From an uncultured Prevotellaceae bacterium (GTDB lineage Bacteria > Bacteroidota > Bacteroidia > Bacteroidales > Muribaculaceae): a stretch of DNA of 64,000 bases. The stretch is taken from positions 62,001 through 126,000 of the forward strand of contig ONKU01000004.1 of the NCBI GenBank assembly GCA_900318535.1, written 5' to 3'. The notes under the pieces are model-generated. The model worked only from the letters and a program-made list of their open reading frames with translations. It did not search any database and was not told the origin of the DNA. The translations under genes were made by a program, and so were the position numbers. Shown piece after piece: positions 16,828 to 26,098 of this stretch (its first letter is position 1; every line of letters starts with the position of its first letter).

Positions 16828-18330
16828 ATGACAAATAGAAATCCGCTATATCTGCTACTGACGATAGTCGTGTTACTCTCGTCACTGGCTCCGTTTACCT
16901 CATGCAACAAGAGCAAGGACGATGACGACTCCTATACCTACAGCACCAGCACCCAAACGACCCTGGTCAGGGCCTTTGGCCTGCAGGCCGATGCCGAAGT
17001 GCTGGCCAGCCTCGACTCGGTGCATTTCACCATCGATTATGAGAAGGGACTGATCTATAATGCCGACTCGTTGCCCGTGGGCACCGACATCAGCGGCCTG
17101 AAGGTGACCGTCGAGTTCTTGAATACCGTCTCATCGGCTGTGTTCAATATCACGGGTGCCACCAGCCAGGCCGACACCACGATCGAGTACACGCCGGCGA
17201 TGAGCAAGAAGCTCGACTTCACAGGCAAGACGGTGCTTACCGTGACCAGCCAGGACAAGAGCCAGGTGAAGGACTACGAAATCAAGGTGCTCGTCCACAA
17301 GGTGAATCCCGACTTGCTGGTATGGCCCCAGGAGTGGAGGCGTGACCTGCCCGGCTATCAATCCGATGCCATCGGACACAAAGCGGTGAAGCAGGCTGAC
17401 GAACTGTACCGCATCATGGTGTATGATGGTCAGGAGTGCGAACTGTTGACCGCTTCCAGCCCCAATCAGGGCACATGGGACAGGCAAATCATCGATCTGC
17501 CCTTTGTCCCGAAGGTCGCATCATTCACCGCTGCCGACGAGGCACTGTTTATCCTTGCCCAGGACGGTACGCTCTACACCTCGGTCAACGGTATGGACTG
17601 GACTAGCTGCGGTGTGACATGGCACAGCGTGCTGGGCGCCTATGACGGACGCCTGCTCGGTATCATGGCAGGCACCGACGGCATCTACTACCATGACGAG
17701 TATCCGCGCAGTGACGGCTTCATCTGCTCGCTTGTCGAGGACGGTTTCCCCGTGAGCCACTCGTCGTCGATGATCCAGACCGACAACACCTGGACCGTCA
17801 ACCAGCAGGCAATGATTGTAGGCGGATATGACAGCGAGGGTAACCTGCTGAGCGACGTTTGGGGATATGACGGCATCCGTTGGGGCAAAATCAACAATAG
17901 CCACAGCCATTCGCTGCCCGCCCTGGCCGACGCGACGCTCTTCTCCTATTACACCTACAAGGCCCTGCCCGGCGTGCGCCGCTATGGCCGCCAGCAGACG
18001 TGGTTCGTGATGGGTGGCCGTCAGGCCGACGGTACCCTCAACGGCAACATCTACCTGTCCAATACCCAAGGCATCGTGTGGGCTAAGGCCGACAGCACGA
18101 TAGCCCAGCCTGACAATATGCCCAAGTTCTATGGTGCACAGGCATTTGTGAACTTCGAGACCCTGACGGCGTCAAGCGCCAACAATATGCCTCGACGCAT
18201 TCAGTCGCCTGTTACCTCATGGGAATGCCCCTTCATCTACCTGATGGGCGGCTATAACGATCAGGGTGCCCTGCTGCCCTATACGTGGCGAGGCGTGTAC
18301 AACCGCATGACCAACTATCCCGTGTATTGA
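16828..18330 (+). CDS. DUF6242-like lipoprotein
   Basis: This 500-residue protein begins with a lipoprotein signal (hydrophobic segment then APFTSC, Cys at about residue 26). An N-terminal Ig-like/cadherin-like region (about 45-160: VHFTIDYEKGLIYNADSLP, LTVTSQDKSQVKDYEIKV) is followed by a kelch-like or beta-propeller region with repeats such as QAMIVGGYDSEGNLLSDVWGYDG and WFVMGGRQADGTLNGNIYLS. This layout fits the DUF6242 family of Bacteroidetes. Function is unknown; it is presumably anchored in the outer membrane. It is the first gene of a plus-strand run ending in the bamA-skp genes, starts just after a -7 element, and its stop is 7 bp before the next gene. Confidence 0.8.
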   Translation: MTNRNPLYLLLTIVVLLSSLAPFTSCNKSKDDDDSYTYSTSTQTTLVRAFGLQADAEVLASLDSVHFTIDYEKGLIYNADSLPVGTDISGLKVTVEFLNTVSSAVFNITGATSQADTTIEYTPAMSKKLDFTGKTVLTVTSQDKSQVKDYEIKVLVHKVNPDLLVWPQEWRRDLPGYQSDAIGHKAVKQADELYRIMVYDGQECELLTASSPNQGTWDRQIIDLPFVPKVASFTAADEALFILAQDGTLYTSVNGMDWTSCGVTWHSVLGAYDGRLLGIMAGTDGIYYHDEYPRSDGFICSLVEDGFPVSHSSSMIQTDNTWTVNQQAMIVGGYDSEGNLLSDVWGYDGIRWGKINNSHSHSLPALADATLFSYYTYKALPGVRRYGRQQTWFVMGGRQADGTLNGNIYLSNTQGIVWAKADSTIAQPDNMPKFYGAQAFVNFETLTASSANNMPRRIQSPVTSWECPFIYLMGGYNDQGALLPYTWRGVYNRMTNYPVY

Positions 18331-18337
18331 TAACCCG

Positions 18338-19009
18338 ATGAAGAAAGCATTGTTCATAGTGGCGTTGTTGATGCTGCTGGCCGTGCAACCGGCCGTGGCA
18401 CAGCAGTACAAGTATGAGGTGGGTCCCGCGTTGGGCATGACCGGCTATCTGGGCGAGAACAACAACGGCAACCTGTTCAAGCACCCCAGCGTGACGGGTG
18501 GCGGCATCTTCCGCTATGTCCACAACAGCCGTTGGGCGTTCAAGGCCAACCTGAACTATGCCAACCTGCGAGGCGACAGCATGTATGACGAGACATGGTA
18601 CCCCGATGGCGCGAACTACACCAATTCGACCAGCCTCATGGACCTGGGCCTGACAGCAGAGTTCAACTTCCTGAGCTACGGCCGCGGTCCCGCCTACAAG
18701 AAATACAAGCCCATCAGCCCCTATATGGTTGCTGGTGTGGGCTTTGTGTTTGCCATCAACAAGGGCCACAATCAGGCATCTTTCACCATCCCCTTCGGCA
18801 TCGGTGTGAAATACAAGTTCAAGGACCGCTGGAATCTGGGCTTTGAGTTTACCATGCGCAAGGAGTTCAGCGACCGCGTCGACGGTTACAGCGACTTGTT
18901 CGGCATCAAGCACTCGTTTGCAAAGAACACCGACTGGTACTCGTTTGCCATGTTCACGGCATCCTATGAGTTTGGCAAGCGCTGCATCAAGTGTAACTAT
19001 ATCGAGTAA
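18338..19009 (+). CDS. DUF6089-like outer-membrane beta-barrel protein
   Basis: This 223-residue protein has a signal peptide (MKKALFIVALLMLLAVQPAVAQQ) and a small beta-barrel pattern. Alternating aromatic/glycine strands include YEVGPALGMTGYLGENN, FRYVHNSRWAFKANLNYANL, and a C-terminal FAMFTASYEFGKRC. It fits the DUF6089 family, which in Bacteroidetes regularly sits directly before uppS and bamA. Function is unknown. The conserved linkage to bamA and its barrel form suggest a role in outer-membrane assembly, which is an inference. It starts 7 bp after the DUF6242 stop and ends 12 bp before uppS. Confidence 0.82.
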   Translation: MKKALFIVALLMLLAVQPAVAQQYKYEVGPALGMTGYLGENNNGNLFKHPSVTGGGIFRYVHNSRWAFKANLNYANLRGDSMYDETWYPDGANYTNSTSLMDLGLTAEFNFLSYGRGPAYKKYKPISPYMVAGVGFVFAINKGHNQASFTIPFGIGVKYKFKDRWNLGFEFTMRKEFSDRVDGYSDLFGIKHSFAKNTDWYSFAMFTASYEFGKRCIKCNYIE

Positions 19010-19021
19010 AGCAATTCAATC

Positions 19022-19789
19022 ATGGCATCACTCAGCGACAAAATACAACAACTTGACCCGACGCGCATCCCGCGTCATGTCGCCATCATCATGGACGGCA
19101 ACGGCCGATGGGCCAAGGAACACGGACATGAGCGCAGTTTCGGTCACGAAAACGGTGTGGCCACCGTCCGCCAGGCTACTGAGATAGCCAGTGAGGTGGG
19201 GGTGAAATACCTGACACTCTACACCTTCTCGACCGAGAACTGGAACCGCCCCCAAGACGAGGTGGATGCGCTGATGAACCTGATTGTGGTGAGCATCGAG
19301 CAGCAGACGCCCGACTTGATCAAGAACAATGTGCGCCTGACCACCATCGGTGACATGGAGCGCATGCCGGAGTTTGCCGCCAACCGCCTGCACAAGTGCA
19401 TGCAGGACACCAGCCATTGCACCGGCCTGGTGCTGTGCCTGGCACTGAGCTATTCGTCGCGTTGGGAGATTGTGGAAGCATGCCGCCAGCTGGCGCGCGA
19501 GGCCGCCGATGGCAAGATCGCGCCTGACGACATTGATGATGCCATGTTGTCGCAGCACCTGTCCACGGCCGACATGCCCGATCCGGACCTGCTCATCCGC
19601 ACGGGTGGTGACCTGCGCATCAGCAACTACCTGCTGTGGCAGATAGCCTATAGCGAACTGTACTTCACTTCAAAATATTGGCCCGATTTTACCAAGGAAG
19701 ACTTTGTCGAGGCGATAGCCGACTTCCAGGGGCGCGAACGCCGTTACGGTAAAACGAGCGAACAGGTTAACAATGAACATGAAGCGTAA
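19022..19789 (+). CDS. uppS: Isoprenyl transferase (undecaprenyl diphosphate synthase)
   Basis: This 255-residue cis-prenyltransferase makes the C55 lipid carrier used for peptidoglycan and surface polysaccharides. The diagnostic motif MDGNGRWA spans residues 24-31, with the catalytic Asp25. [20 protein letters not shown] near the C-terminus holds the conserved Arg, Ser and Trp residues of the diphosphate-binding site. [12 protein letters not shown] is the third family block. Length is typical. It lies between a DUF6089 gene and bamA, which starts right after its stop or overlaps it, so translation is probably coupled. Confidence 0.96.
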   Translation: MASLSDKIQQLDPTRIPRHVAIIMDGNGRWAKEHGHERSFGHENGVATVRQATEIASEVGVKYLTLYTFSTENWNRPQDEVDALMNLIVVSIEQQTPDLIKNNVRLTTIGDMERMPEFAANRLHKCMQDTSHCTGLVLCLALSYSSRWEIVEACRQLAREAADGKIAPDDIDDAMLSQHLSTADMPDPDLLIRTGGDLRISNYLLWQIAYSELYFTSKYWPDFTKEDFVEAIADFQGRERRYGKTSEQVNNEHEA

Positions 19790-19796
19790 TTTTTCA

Positions 19797-22442
19797 ATGA
19801 AGAGAAACAACCATATATTGACCTCCATAGTGCTGGCTGTCGCATGCCTCCTGCCCACCATCTCGTTCGGTCAGGAGACTCGCACGGTCAATGACACCAT
19901 CTATAACCCCAAGGTCATTTTCACGGGAACACCCTCGCAATATGAGATTGCGGGCATCCGCGTCGAGGGCGTGCAGAACTATGACGAGAACATCATCATC
20001 GGTTATTCGGGACTGGCTTTGGGCCAGCGCATCGACATACCCGGTGACGACATCAAGGCGGCTGCCAAGCGTTTTTGGCGCCAGGGATTGTTCTCCAAGG
20101 TTCAGATTCTTGTTGAAAAGATTTACCAGGACCAGGCCTGGCTGGTGTTTAACCTGCGCCAGCAGCCCCGCGTGTCCCAGGTGAACTACAACGGCATGAA
20201 GAGCGGTGAGAAGAAAGAGATCATGGAGCGCCTGAGTTTCCAGCCCGGTAGCCAGATGACGCCCAACATCGCTGACCGCATCAAGCTCATTGTCGAGAAA
20301 TACTATGCCAACAAGGGTTTCGGCCAGGCCACGTGTGAAGTCGTGCAGGTGCCCGACCTGAGCAAGCAGAACGAGGTCATCGTCAACATCAACGTTGACA
20401 AGCACGAGAAAATCAAGGTCCACAAGATCTATATCGATGGCAACGAGGTGCTGAGCGACCGCAAGATCAAGCGCACCATGAAGAAGACCAACGAGAAGAA
20501 AGACATTTTGAAAATCTTCTCGCAGAAGAAGTTTGTCCAAAGCGACTTTGAGGCCGACAAGCAGCTCATCATCGACAAGTATAACGAGAAGGGTTACCGC
20601 GATGCCGTCATCGTCAAGGACAGCGTGGTTCCCTACGACGAGAAGAATGTGGACGTTTACCTTACCGTCAACGAGGGCAAGCGCTACTATATCTCAGACA
20701 TCACTTGGGTGGGCAATACGGTCTATCCGTCGGTCATCCTGGACGACATCCTGGGTATCAAGAAGGGTGACGTCTATAACCAGAAACTGCTGGCCAAGCG
20801 CACCCAGGAAGATGATGACGCCGTGGCCAACCTGTACTTGAACAACGGTTACCTCTTCTATCAACTCGTGCCCATCGAGAACAAGATCGAGGGCGACAGC
20901 ATCGAGCTGGAGATGCGCATGTTTGAGGGCAAGCAGGCCCGCATCAACAAGGTGGTCATCAACGGTAACGACCGCCTGTACGAGAAGGTGGTGCGCCGCG
21001 AGTTGCGCGTGCGCCCCGGCGACCTGTTCTCCAAGGAGGACCTCATGCGCTCGGCGCGTGAGATTGCCCAGACGGGACACTTCGATCCCGAGAAGATGGA
21101 CATTCGCCCCGAACCCAATGCCGACAACGGTACCGTGGACATCATCCTGAACCTGGAAAGCAAGGCCAACGACCAAGTGGAGCTGAGCGCCGGTTGGGGA
21201 CAGACGGGTGTCATCATCAAGGCATCGCTCAAGTTCACCAACTTCTCCATCCAGAACCTGCTGCATCCGTCGTCCTACAAGGGCCTGATTCCGCAGGGCG
21301 AGGGCCAGACCTTCACCATCAGTGCGCAGACCAACGCCAAGTACTATCAGGCCTACAGCGTGTCGTTCCTTGACCCGTGGTTTGGCGGCAAGCGTCCCAA
21401 CTCGCTGTCGGTATCGGCCTTCTATAGCCGTCAGACGGGTATCAACTCGTCCTACTACAGCCAGTTGTACCAGAATGCCATGCACTACATGTACAACAAC
21501 TATATGGGTATGGGCGGCTATAATTACGGTTACGGCTACAGCGGTTACAATTACTACGAGAACGCCTACGACCCCAACAAGTACCTGCAGATGGCTGGAT
21601 TGACGGTGGGCTTCGGTAAGCGCCTGAAGTGGCCCGATGACTACTTCACCTTCATGGCATCATTGAGCTACCAGTGGTACAGCCTCAAGAAGTGGGAATA
21701 CCTCTATTATATGCAGAACGGTGTCTCCAACTCGCTTGTGCTGGGACTGACCTTGTCACGCAACAGTATCGACAACCCGCTCTATACCCGCAGGGGTAGC
21801 TCATTTACCCTGAGCTTCAATGCCACGCCGCCGGCAAGCCTGTTCGGCAAGAAGAACTGGAAGGCACTGAGCGAGAGCAATACCGAGGCCTCCAAGAAGG
21901 AGCTTTATCGCTGGATCGAGTACTGGAAACTCAAGTTCCAGGCCCGTACCTACACGCCGCTCACCGACCCCGACGGCCGCTGGACCCTGGTGCTGATGAC
22001 CCGTGCCGACTTCGGTCTGCTGGGCAGCTGGAACAAGTGGCTGAAGTCGCCGTTCGAGACCTTCTACGTGGGTGGTGACGGCATGACCGGCTCCTATACC
22101 TATGCCACCGAGACCATCGCCCTGCGTGGCTATGAGAATGGTGCCTTTACTCCCCGTAGCGACGGTTACGCCTATGACCGCTTTGTTGTGGAGCTGCACT
22201 TCCCGTTGATGCTGTCGCAGAGTGCCACCATCTATCCCCTTGTCTTCATCGAGGGCGGTAACGCCTGGACCGATATCAAAGACTTCAACCCGTTTGACAT
22301 CAAGCGCTCGGCCGGTGTGGGTGCCCGCATCTTCCTGCCGATGATCGGTATGATGGGTATCGACTGGGGTTATGGTTTCGACAAGGTCTTCGGCGAGAAG
22401 GGTGGCAGCAACTTCCACTTCATCCTGGGTCAGGAATTTTAA
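19797..22442 (+). CDS. bamA: Outer-membrane protein assembly factor BamA
   Basis: This Omp85-family protein inserts beta-barrel proteins into the outer membrane. From the ATG at 19797 it is 881 residues with a clean signal peptide (MKRNNHILTSIVLAVACLL, ending ISFGQ). Two earlier in-frame ATGs (19773, 19779) overlap uppS and are less likely. POTRA domains occupy about residues 40-440 (RVEGVQNYDENIIIGYSGL, IYIDGNEVLSDRKIKR, INKVVINGNDRLYEKVVRRE). The C-terminal barrel contains the Tyr/Gly-rich loop near residue 570-600 and FYVGGDGMTGSYTYATETIALRGYENG split across the VRGF-like motif (here LRGYE). It ends in a Phe, as barrels do. The skp genes follow. Confidence 0.96.
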   Translation: MKRNNHILTSIVLAVACLLPTISFGQETRTVNDTIYNPKVIFTGTPSQYEIAGIRVEGVQNYDENIIIGYSGLALGQRIDIPGDDIKAAAKRFWRQGLFSKVQILVEKIYQDQAWLVFNLRQQPRVSQVNYNGMKSGEKKEIMERLSFQPGSQMTPNIADRIKLIVEKYYANKGFGQATCEVVQVPDLSKQNEVIVNINVDKHEKIKVHKIYIDGNEVLSDRKIKRTMKKTNEKKDILKIFSQKKFVQSDFEADKQLIIDKYNEKGYRDAVIVKDSVVPYDEKNVDVYLTVNEGKRYYISDITWVGNTVYPSVILDDILGIKKGDVYNQKLLAKRTQEDDDAVANLYLNNGYLFYQLVPIENKIEGDSIELEMRMFEGKQARINKVVINGNDRLYEKVVRRELRVRPGDLFSKEDLMRSAREIAQTGHFDPEKMDIRPEPNADNGTVDIILNLESKANDQVELSAGWGQTGVIIKASLKFTNFSIQNLLHPSSYKGLIPQGEGQTFTISAQTNAKYYQAYSVSFLDPWFGGKRPNSLSVSAFYSRQTGINSSYYSQLYQNAMHYMYNNYMGMGGYNYGYGYSGYNYYENAYDPNKYLQMAGLTVGFGKRLKWPDDYFTFMASLSYQWYSLKKWEYLYYMQNGVSNSLVLGLTLSRNSIDNPLYTRRGSSFTLSFNATPPASLFGKKNWKALSESNTEASKKELYRWIEYWKLKFQARTYTPLTDPDGRWTLVLMTRADFGLLGSWNKWLKSPFETFYVGGDGMTGSYTYATETIALRGYENGAFTPRSDGYAYDRFVVELHFPLMLSQSATIYPLVFIEGGNAWTDIKDFNPFDIKRSAGVGARIFLPMIGMMGIDWGYGFDKVFGEKGGSNFHFILGQEF

Positions 22443-22530
22443 CTGAATTAACTTAATTGAATAAACCAACTGCACGAATCGCAGTCTAAAAGTCGATTTA
22501 TCACAAACAATATAATTATCACGAAAAGAA

Positions 22531-23043
22531 ATGAAACGTATAGCTTTAATCGCAGTGGCGCTTGTTGCCGGCTTCATGGCCGCCAACGCGCAGAAGTTTG
22601 CCCTCGTGGACATGGAGTATGTTTTGAAGAACATTCCGGCCTACGAGATGGCCAATGAGCAGTTGAACCAGGTTTCGCAGCGCTGGCAGCGTGAGGTGGA
22701 CGAGCTCAAGAAGGAAGCCGATACCATGTACAAGAACTACCAGAGCGACATGGTCTTCCTGACCGATGACCAGAAGAAGAAGAAAGAGGCTGAAATCACC
22801 GAGAAGGAGAAAGAGGCCCAGCAGTTGCAGTACAAGTACTTTGGTCCCCAGGGCGAGCTCTTCAAGAAGCGCCAGTCGCTCATCAAGCCCATCCAGGACG
22901 ATGTGTATGAAGCCTGCAAGAAGGTGTGTGAGGAGCGTGGATTCCAGATGATCATGGACCGCGCCAGCAGCCAGAGCATCATCTTTGCCTCGCCGCGCAT
23001 CGACGTGAGCAACGAGGTGCTCGAGAAGATGGGTTACAAGTAA
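22531..23043 (+). CDS. skp: OmpH/Skp family periplasmic chaperone, copy 1
   Basis: This 170-residue protein has a signal peptide (MKRIALIAVALVAGFMAANA, then QK). FALVDMEYVLKNIPAY is the typical start of the Skp/OmpH core. A long charged coiled coil (about residues 50-120: WQREVDELKKEAD, KKKKEAEITEKEKEAQQLQ) and the closing strand block VCEERGFQMIMDRASSQSIIFASP follow. Skp holds unfolded outer-membrane proteins on their way to BamA, which is directly upstream. A hairpin and a heptamer array follow the stop and separate it from copy 2. Confidence 0.93.
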   Translation: MKRIALIAVALVAGFMAANAQKFALVDMEYVLKNIPAYEMANEQLNQVSQRWQREVDELKKEADTMYKNYQSDMVFLTDDQKKKKEAEITEKEKEAQQLQYKYFGPQGELFKKRQSLIKPIQDDVYEACKKVCEERGFQMIMDRASSQSIIFASPRIDVSNEVLEKMGYK

Positions 23044-23044
23044 T

Positions 23045-23069
23045 TCAAGTTTCGGCTCCCGAAACTTGA
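23045..23069 (+). terminator. 11-bp hairpin after skp copy 1
   Basis: Arms 23045-23055 (TCAAGTTTCGG) and 23059-23069 pair perfectly around a 3-nt loop, 1 bp after the stop codon. No T-run follows; heptamer array A9 starts 2 bp later. It may attenuate or process the transcript between the two skp genes. Confidence 0.55.
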
Positions 23070-23070
23070 G

Positions 23071-23098
23071 GATTAGAGATTAGGGATTAGTGATTAGT
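23071..23098 (+). repeat. Intergenic heptamer array A9 (GATTAGN x4)
   Basis: Units GATTAGA, GATTAGG, GATTAGT, GATTAGT directly follow the hairpin after skp copy 1. The order stop, hairpin, array is the same as at A5 and, on the minus strand, A10. Confidence 0.85.
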
Positions 23099-23171
23099 GA
23101 TATCTTGGTCTTTGGTCCTGAAGTGAGAGAAAAAATTATACTAGTATACTAACAAAACAATTTTTTTAGAC

Positions 23172-23684
23172 ATGTTTAAAAGATTTATGTTCTTAGCCGT
23201 TGCGGCTACCATGATGTGCCTTAGTGCACAAGCTCAGAAATTCGGTTACATCAACACCAGTGAGATTTTCAACGTGATGCCTGAGAAGGCTACAGCCGAG
23301 AATACCCTCAAGACTGCAAGTGACAAGTATGAGGCCGAGTTCAAGAACCTGCAGGACGCTTTCCAAAAGAAGATGACCGACTATGAGGCTGCCGACAAGG
23401 ACGCCACCACTCCCCAGGCCATCAAGGATCGCCACAATCAGGAGCTGCAGGACGACTACGTGAAGATTCAGAACTTCCAGCAGACCGCTGCCCAGGACTT
23501 GCAGCGCCAGCAGGAGACCTTGCTTGCCCCCATTACTCAGAAGCTCCAGAACGCCATTCAGGCTGTTGGTGCCGAGGGCGGTTACACCTTCATCTTTGAC
23601 CAGGCAGCTGGTGCCATCATCTACACCGGTACCAATGCCGAGGACGTGAGTGCCAAGGTGAAAGCCAAATTGGGTATCAAGTAA
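23172..23684 (+). CDS. skp: OmpH/Skp family periplasmic chaperone, copy 2
   Basis: This 170-residue protein has a signal peptide (MFKRFMFLAVAATMMCLSAQA). KFGYINTSEIFNVMPEKATAE opens the Skp core, a helical hairpin rich in Lys/Gln follows, and the closing block is GGYTFIFDQAAGAIIYTG. It is clearly a paralogue of copy 3 (MPEKA and VKAKLGIK-like ends) and less like copy 1. It is preceded by a T-rich/A-rich stretch and followed by a strong terminator, so it is probably the last gene of the bamA transcript, or has its own promoter. Confidence 0.93.
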   Translation: MFKRFMFLAVAATMMCLSAQAQKFGYINTSEIFNVMPEKATAENTLKTASDKYEAEFKNLQDAFQKKMTDYEAADKDATTPQAIKDRHNQELQDDYVKIQNFQQTAAQDLQRQQETLLAPITQKLQNAIQAVGAEGGYTFIFDQAAGAIIYTGTNAEDVSAKVKAKLGIK

Positions 23685-23697
23685 TAGTAATGAAAAG

Positions 23698-23715
23698 CTA
23701 GCACCATGGTGCTAG
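23698..23715. other. 18-bp perfect palindrome
   Basis: CTAGCACCATGGTGCTAG is self-complementary over 18 bp and lies 13 bp after the skp copy 2 stop. It could be a protein-binding site or the upper hairpin of a compound terminator, since a second hairpin with a T-run follows. Confidence 0.55.
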
Positions 23716-23720
23716 GAGGT

Positions 23721-23763
23721 AAATTCCCTTGATGGCTTGCCATCGGGGGAATTTCGTTTTTTT
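23721..23763 (+). terminator. Intrinsic terminator after skp copy 2
   Basis: The stem is AAATTCCC plus GATGGC paired with GCCATC plus GGAATTT (23721-23754), with a small internal loop. Seven T (23757-23763) follow. It separates skp copies 2 and 3. Confidence 0.85.
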
Positions 23764-23845
23764 CACGCCCGCATCGTGGCCGAATAAAAAAAAGACTTTA
23801 CCTTTGTCCTATAATAATAATGTGTATCAAACCGAATAGAACGAT

Positions 23846-24352
23846 ATGAAGAGATTATTGATGATTACAGTGGCCCTGTTGCCCCTCGTTGTTGCGGCTC
23901 AGGCCAGGATAGGTATAGTCAATTCCCAGCAGCTGTTTGACCTCATGCCCGAGAAAGCCGCTGCCGAGGCTCAGCTCAAGGCATTGAGCGACAAGTACCA
24001 TGCCGAGTATGAGCTGCTGCAGGGAGAATTTGACAAGAAATATGCCGACTACCAGACCATCGCATCCGATGCCTCGATGCCCGAGACCATCAAGGCGCGC
24101 CGCGTGCAGGAGTTGCAGGAGAGTGACAAGAAGATGCGCGAGTTTGAGCGCAGTGCTGCCGATGACATCGCTGCCCAGCGAACGGCGTTGACCCAGCCAA
24201 TCGCCGACCGTGTGCAGGCCGCCATCCGCAAGGCAGGCGAGCAGGGCGCATTCGACCTGGTGCTTGACACTGCCGTCACGCCGGTTGCCTATACCGGTCC
24301 CGCCACCATCGACATCACTCCCATGGTCAAAACCCTGCTGGGACTCGAGTGA
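23846..24352 (+). CDS. skp: OmpH/Skp family periplasmic chaperone, copy 3
   Basis: This 168-residue protein has a signal peptide (MKRLLMITVALLPLVVAAQ). The core starts with ARIGIVNSQQLFDLMPEKAAAE, continues with a coiled-coil hairpin, and closes with GAFDLVLDTAVTPVAYTGP. It is the third Skp paralogue in tandem after bamA. A terminator separates it from copy 2, so it is probably separately transcribed; the AT-rich stretch at 23785-23825 may hold its promoter. It ends at a two-way terminator shared with tRNA-His on the other strand. Confidence 0.92.
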   Translation: MKRLLMITVALLPLVVAAQARIGIVNSQQLFDLMPEKAAAEAQLKALSDKYHAEYELLQGEFDKKYADYQTIASDASMPETIKARRVQELQESDKKMREFERSAADDIAAQRTALTQPIADRVQAAIRKAGEQGAFDLVLDTAVTPVAYTGPATIDITPMVKTLLGLE

Positions 24353-24375
24353 GGCAAGTGGAGCCATCAAAACAA

Positions 24376-24410
24376 AAAAACCTGCATCGCAAGATGCAGG
24401 TTTTTCTTTT
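24376..24410. terminator. Bidirectional intrinsic terminator (skp3 / tRNA-His)
   Basis: A 13-bp perfect stem (24376-24388 with 24393-24405, core CCTGCATC) with a GCAA loop. T-runs occur on both strands: TTTTTCTTTT at 24401-24410 on plus, and seven A at 24374-24380 read as T on minus. It serves the convergent skp3 and tRNA-His transcripts. Confidence 0.85.
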
Positions 24411-24415
24411 GACAG

Positions 24416-24490
<75 letters not shown>

Positions 24491-24594
24491 ATATACAGCG
24501 TTTTCTCTCAAACGCGGGTGCAAAGATAATACCATTTTTGTTCCTGTGCAAGAATAACGCCAAAAATTTGATTGATTTTTTGTGATTTGAGGGA

Positions 24595-25785
24595 CTACCG
24601 CTCAACGATTTCGGCTGGTGCGATGCGGTCGCTGCCCTTGACAAATTCACCCAGGGAGAAGACTCCGCGCAGGTTGATATCGCTGTCCAGCAACAGGATG
24701 TCGGCATCCTTGCCACGCTGCAGCGAGCCCTTGCGGTCATAGATGCCCATGGTTCTTGCGGGTGTCTCGCTGGCCATGCGCACGGCGTCCTGCAGGGGAA
24801 CCTCAACGATGCGGACCATCGTCTTGATAAGGCGGTCCATGGTGGCGATGCTGCCGGCCAGGGCACTGCGGTCCGAGAGCTTGCACACGCCGTCCTCGAT
24901 GATGACGCGCGGGTCAAAGGCGTGCTCGCTGTCACTGTCGGTAACGGCAAGCGCGTCGGTGCACAGTGCTGTGCGCTCCACGCCCTTCATGTGGTAAACC
25001 AGGTTGAGCAGGGTGGCGGGCACGTGGATGCCGTCGGCAATGACCTCAACAGCCATGTCCTCGAGCAGATATACGCTCTCGACGGTGCCGGCATGCTTGA
25101 ACTCGCGTACATTGTGGAATCCGGGCATTCCGTTGTAGAAATGGGTCGCCAGCGTGTAACCGGCATCCCAGGCGGCTTTGACGTGCTGGTACTCGGCTGC
25201 GGTGTGCCCAATGGCTGCCACAATGCCCTTGCCGGTGATGTATTTACCCATCTCGACGGCCCCGGGCAACTCGGGAGCGGTGTCCCAACGCCTCATGCAG
25301 TCAAAGTCCTCGACGATGTGGCGATACTCGTCAGGGTCGGGGATACGGATCACCTCAGGCATCTGGGCACCGGCCTTGCTGGGGTTGAAGTAGGGACCCT
25401 CCATGTGCATGCCCATGATGGTCGATGCGGGGTCCCGCATCAGTTCGTCACAGGTTTGGCATGCGCGCTCCATCATGTCGATGGGCGACGAGGACAAGGT
25501 GGCATAGATGGCTGTGGTGCCGTGAAGCAGATGGGTGTGGGCAACGGTCTCGAAGGCCTCGCGGGTGCATTCCTGGAAGTCACTCCCGCCGCCGCCGTGG
25601 CAATGGAGATCAATGCCTCCCGGCACGACGTGCATGCCATGGGCGTCGATGGTCTTGTCCATTCCGTCCATCTGGCGGCTGCTCTTGCTCACCTCCTTGA
25701 CACGGCTGCCTTCAATGATGACCGAGCCACCATTGATCCACCCCTCGGGGGTGAGCACATGACCGTTGTAAATCTGAGTGAGCAT
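24595..25785 (-). CDS. nagA: N-acetylglucosamine-6-phosphate deacetylase
   Basis: This 396-residue amidohydrolase removes acetate from GlcNAc-6-P in the cytoplasm, feeding amino sugars from host glycans or peptidoglycan into glycolysis. DLHCHGGGGSDFQE holds the first metal-binding site. TTAIYATLSSSP, MHMEGPYFNPSKAGAQ (metal-binding Glu), IGHTAAEYQHVKAAWDAG and ATHFYNGM (His ligands), and the catalytic Asp in CTDALAVTD follow. Length is typical. The start is the ATG at 25785; a TTG six bases upstream is in frame but less likely. There is no nagB or transporter next to it. A TATATTTG -7 element precedes it. Confidence 0.94.
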   Translation of the reverse strand: MLTQIYNGHVLTPEGWINGGSVIIEGSRVKEVSKSSRQMDGMDKTIDAHGMHVVPGGIDLHCHGGGGSDFQECTREAFETVAHTHLLHGTTAIYATLSSSPIDMMERACQTCDELMRDPASTIMGMHMEGPYFNPSKAGAQMPEVIRIPDPDEYRHIVEDFDCMRRWDTAPELPGAVEMGKYITGKGIVAAIGHTAAEYQHVKAAWDAGYTLATHFYNGMPGFHNVREFKHAGTVESVYLLEDMAVEVIADGIHVPATLLNLVYHMKGVERTALCTDALAVTDSDSEHAFDPRVIIEDGVCKLSDRSALAGSIATMDRLIKTMVRIVEVPLQDAVRMASETPARTMGIYDRKGSLQRGKDADILLLDSDINLRGVFSLGEFVKGSDRIAPAEIVER

Positions 25786-26098
25786 GAACAATCTTTTTTA
25801 CTTCTTGAAATGCAAATATACGGCGTTTTTCTATAGGTTGTATGGATTTGATACATTTTTTTTGTTTTATTGACAAAAATTTGATGTTCTTGCGCCTGGG
25901 ATGATGTTTGGAGCCCGTTGTTTTGTCTTGATTTTTGGCTTGTTTGTCAACGTGATTGCTCGATTGGTCACGAAGTGCGAAAAAGGCATTTTTTTATGTG
26001 GTTTTTTCTCATTTACTTTGCCAGCAGAATAGTTCGATATATCGGAATCATTATTTTGTTAATCGCATTTTTAATCAATTCAAAAACACCACATTAAG
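25786..26098. other. AT-rich divergent intergenic region
   Basis: This 313-bp gap separates the divergent nagA and DUF4890 genes. It holds the nagA -7 element TATATTTG on the minus strand at 25813-25820. A weaker TTACTTTG at 26024-26031 may serve the DUF4890 gene. No ORF or RNA structure is convincing in the rest. Confidence 0.6.
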
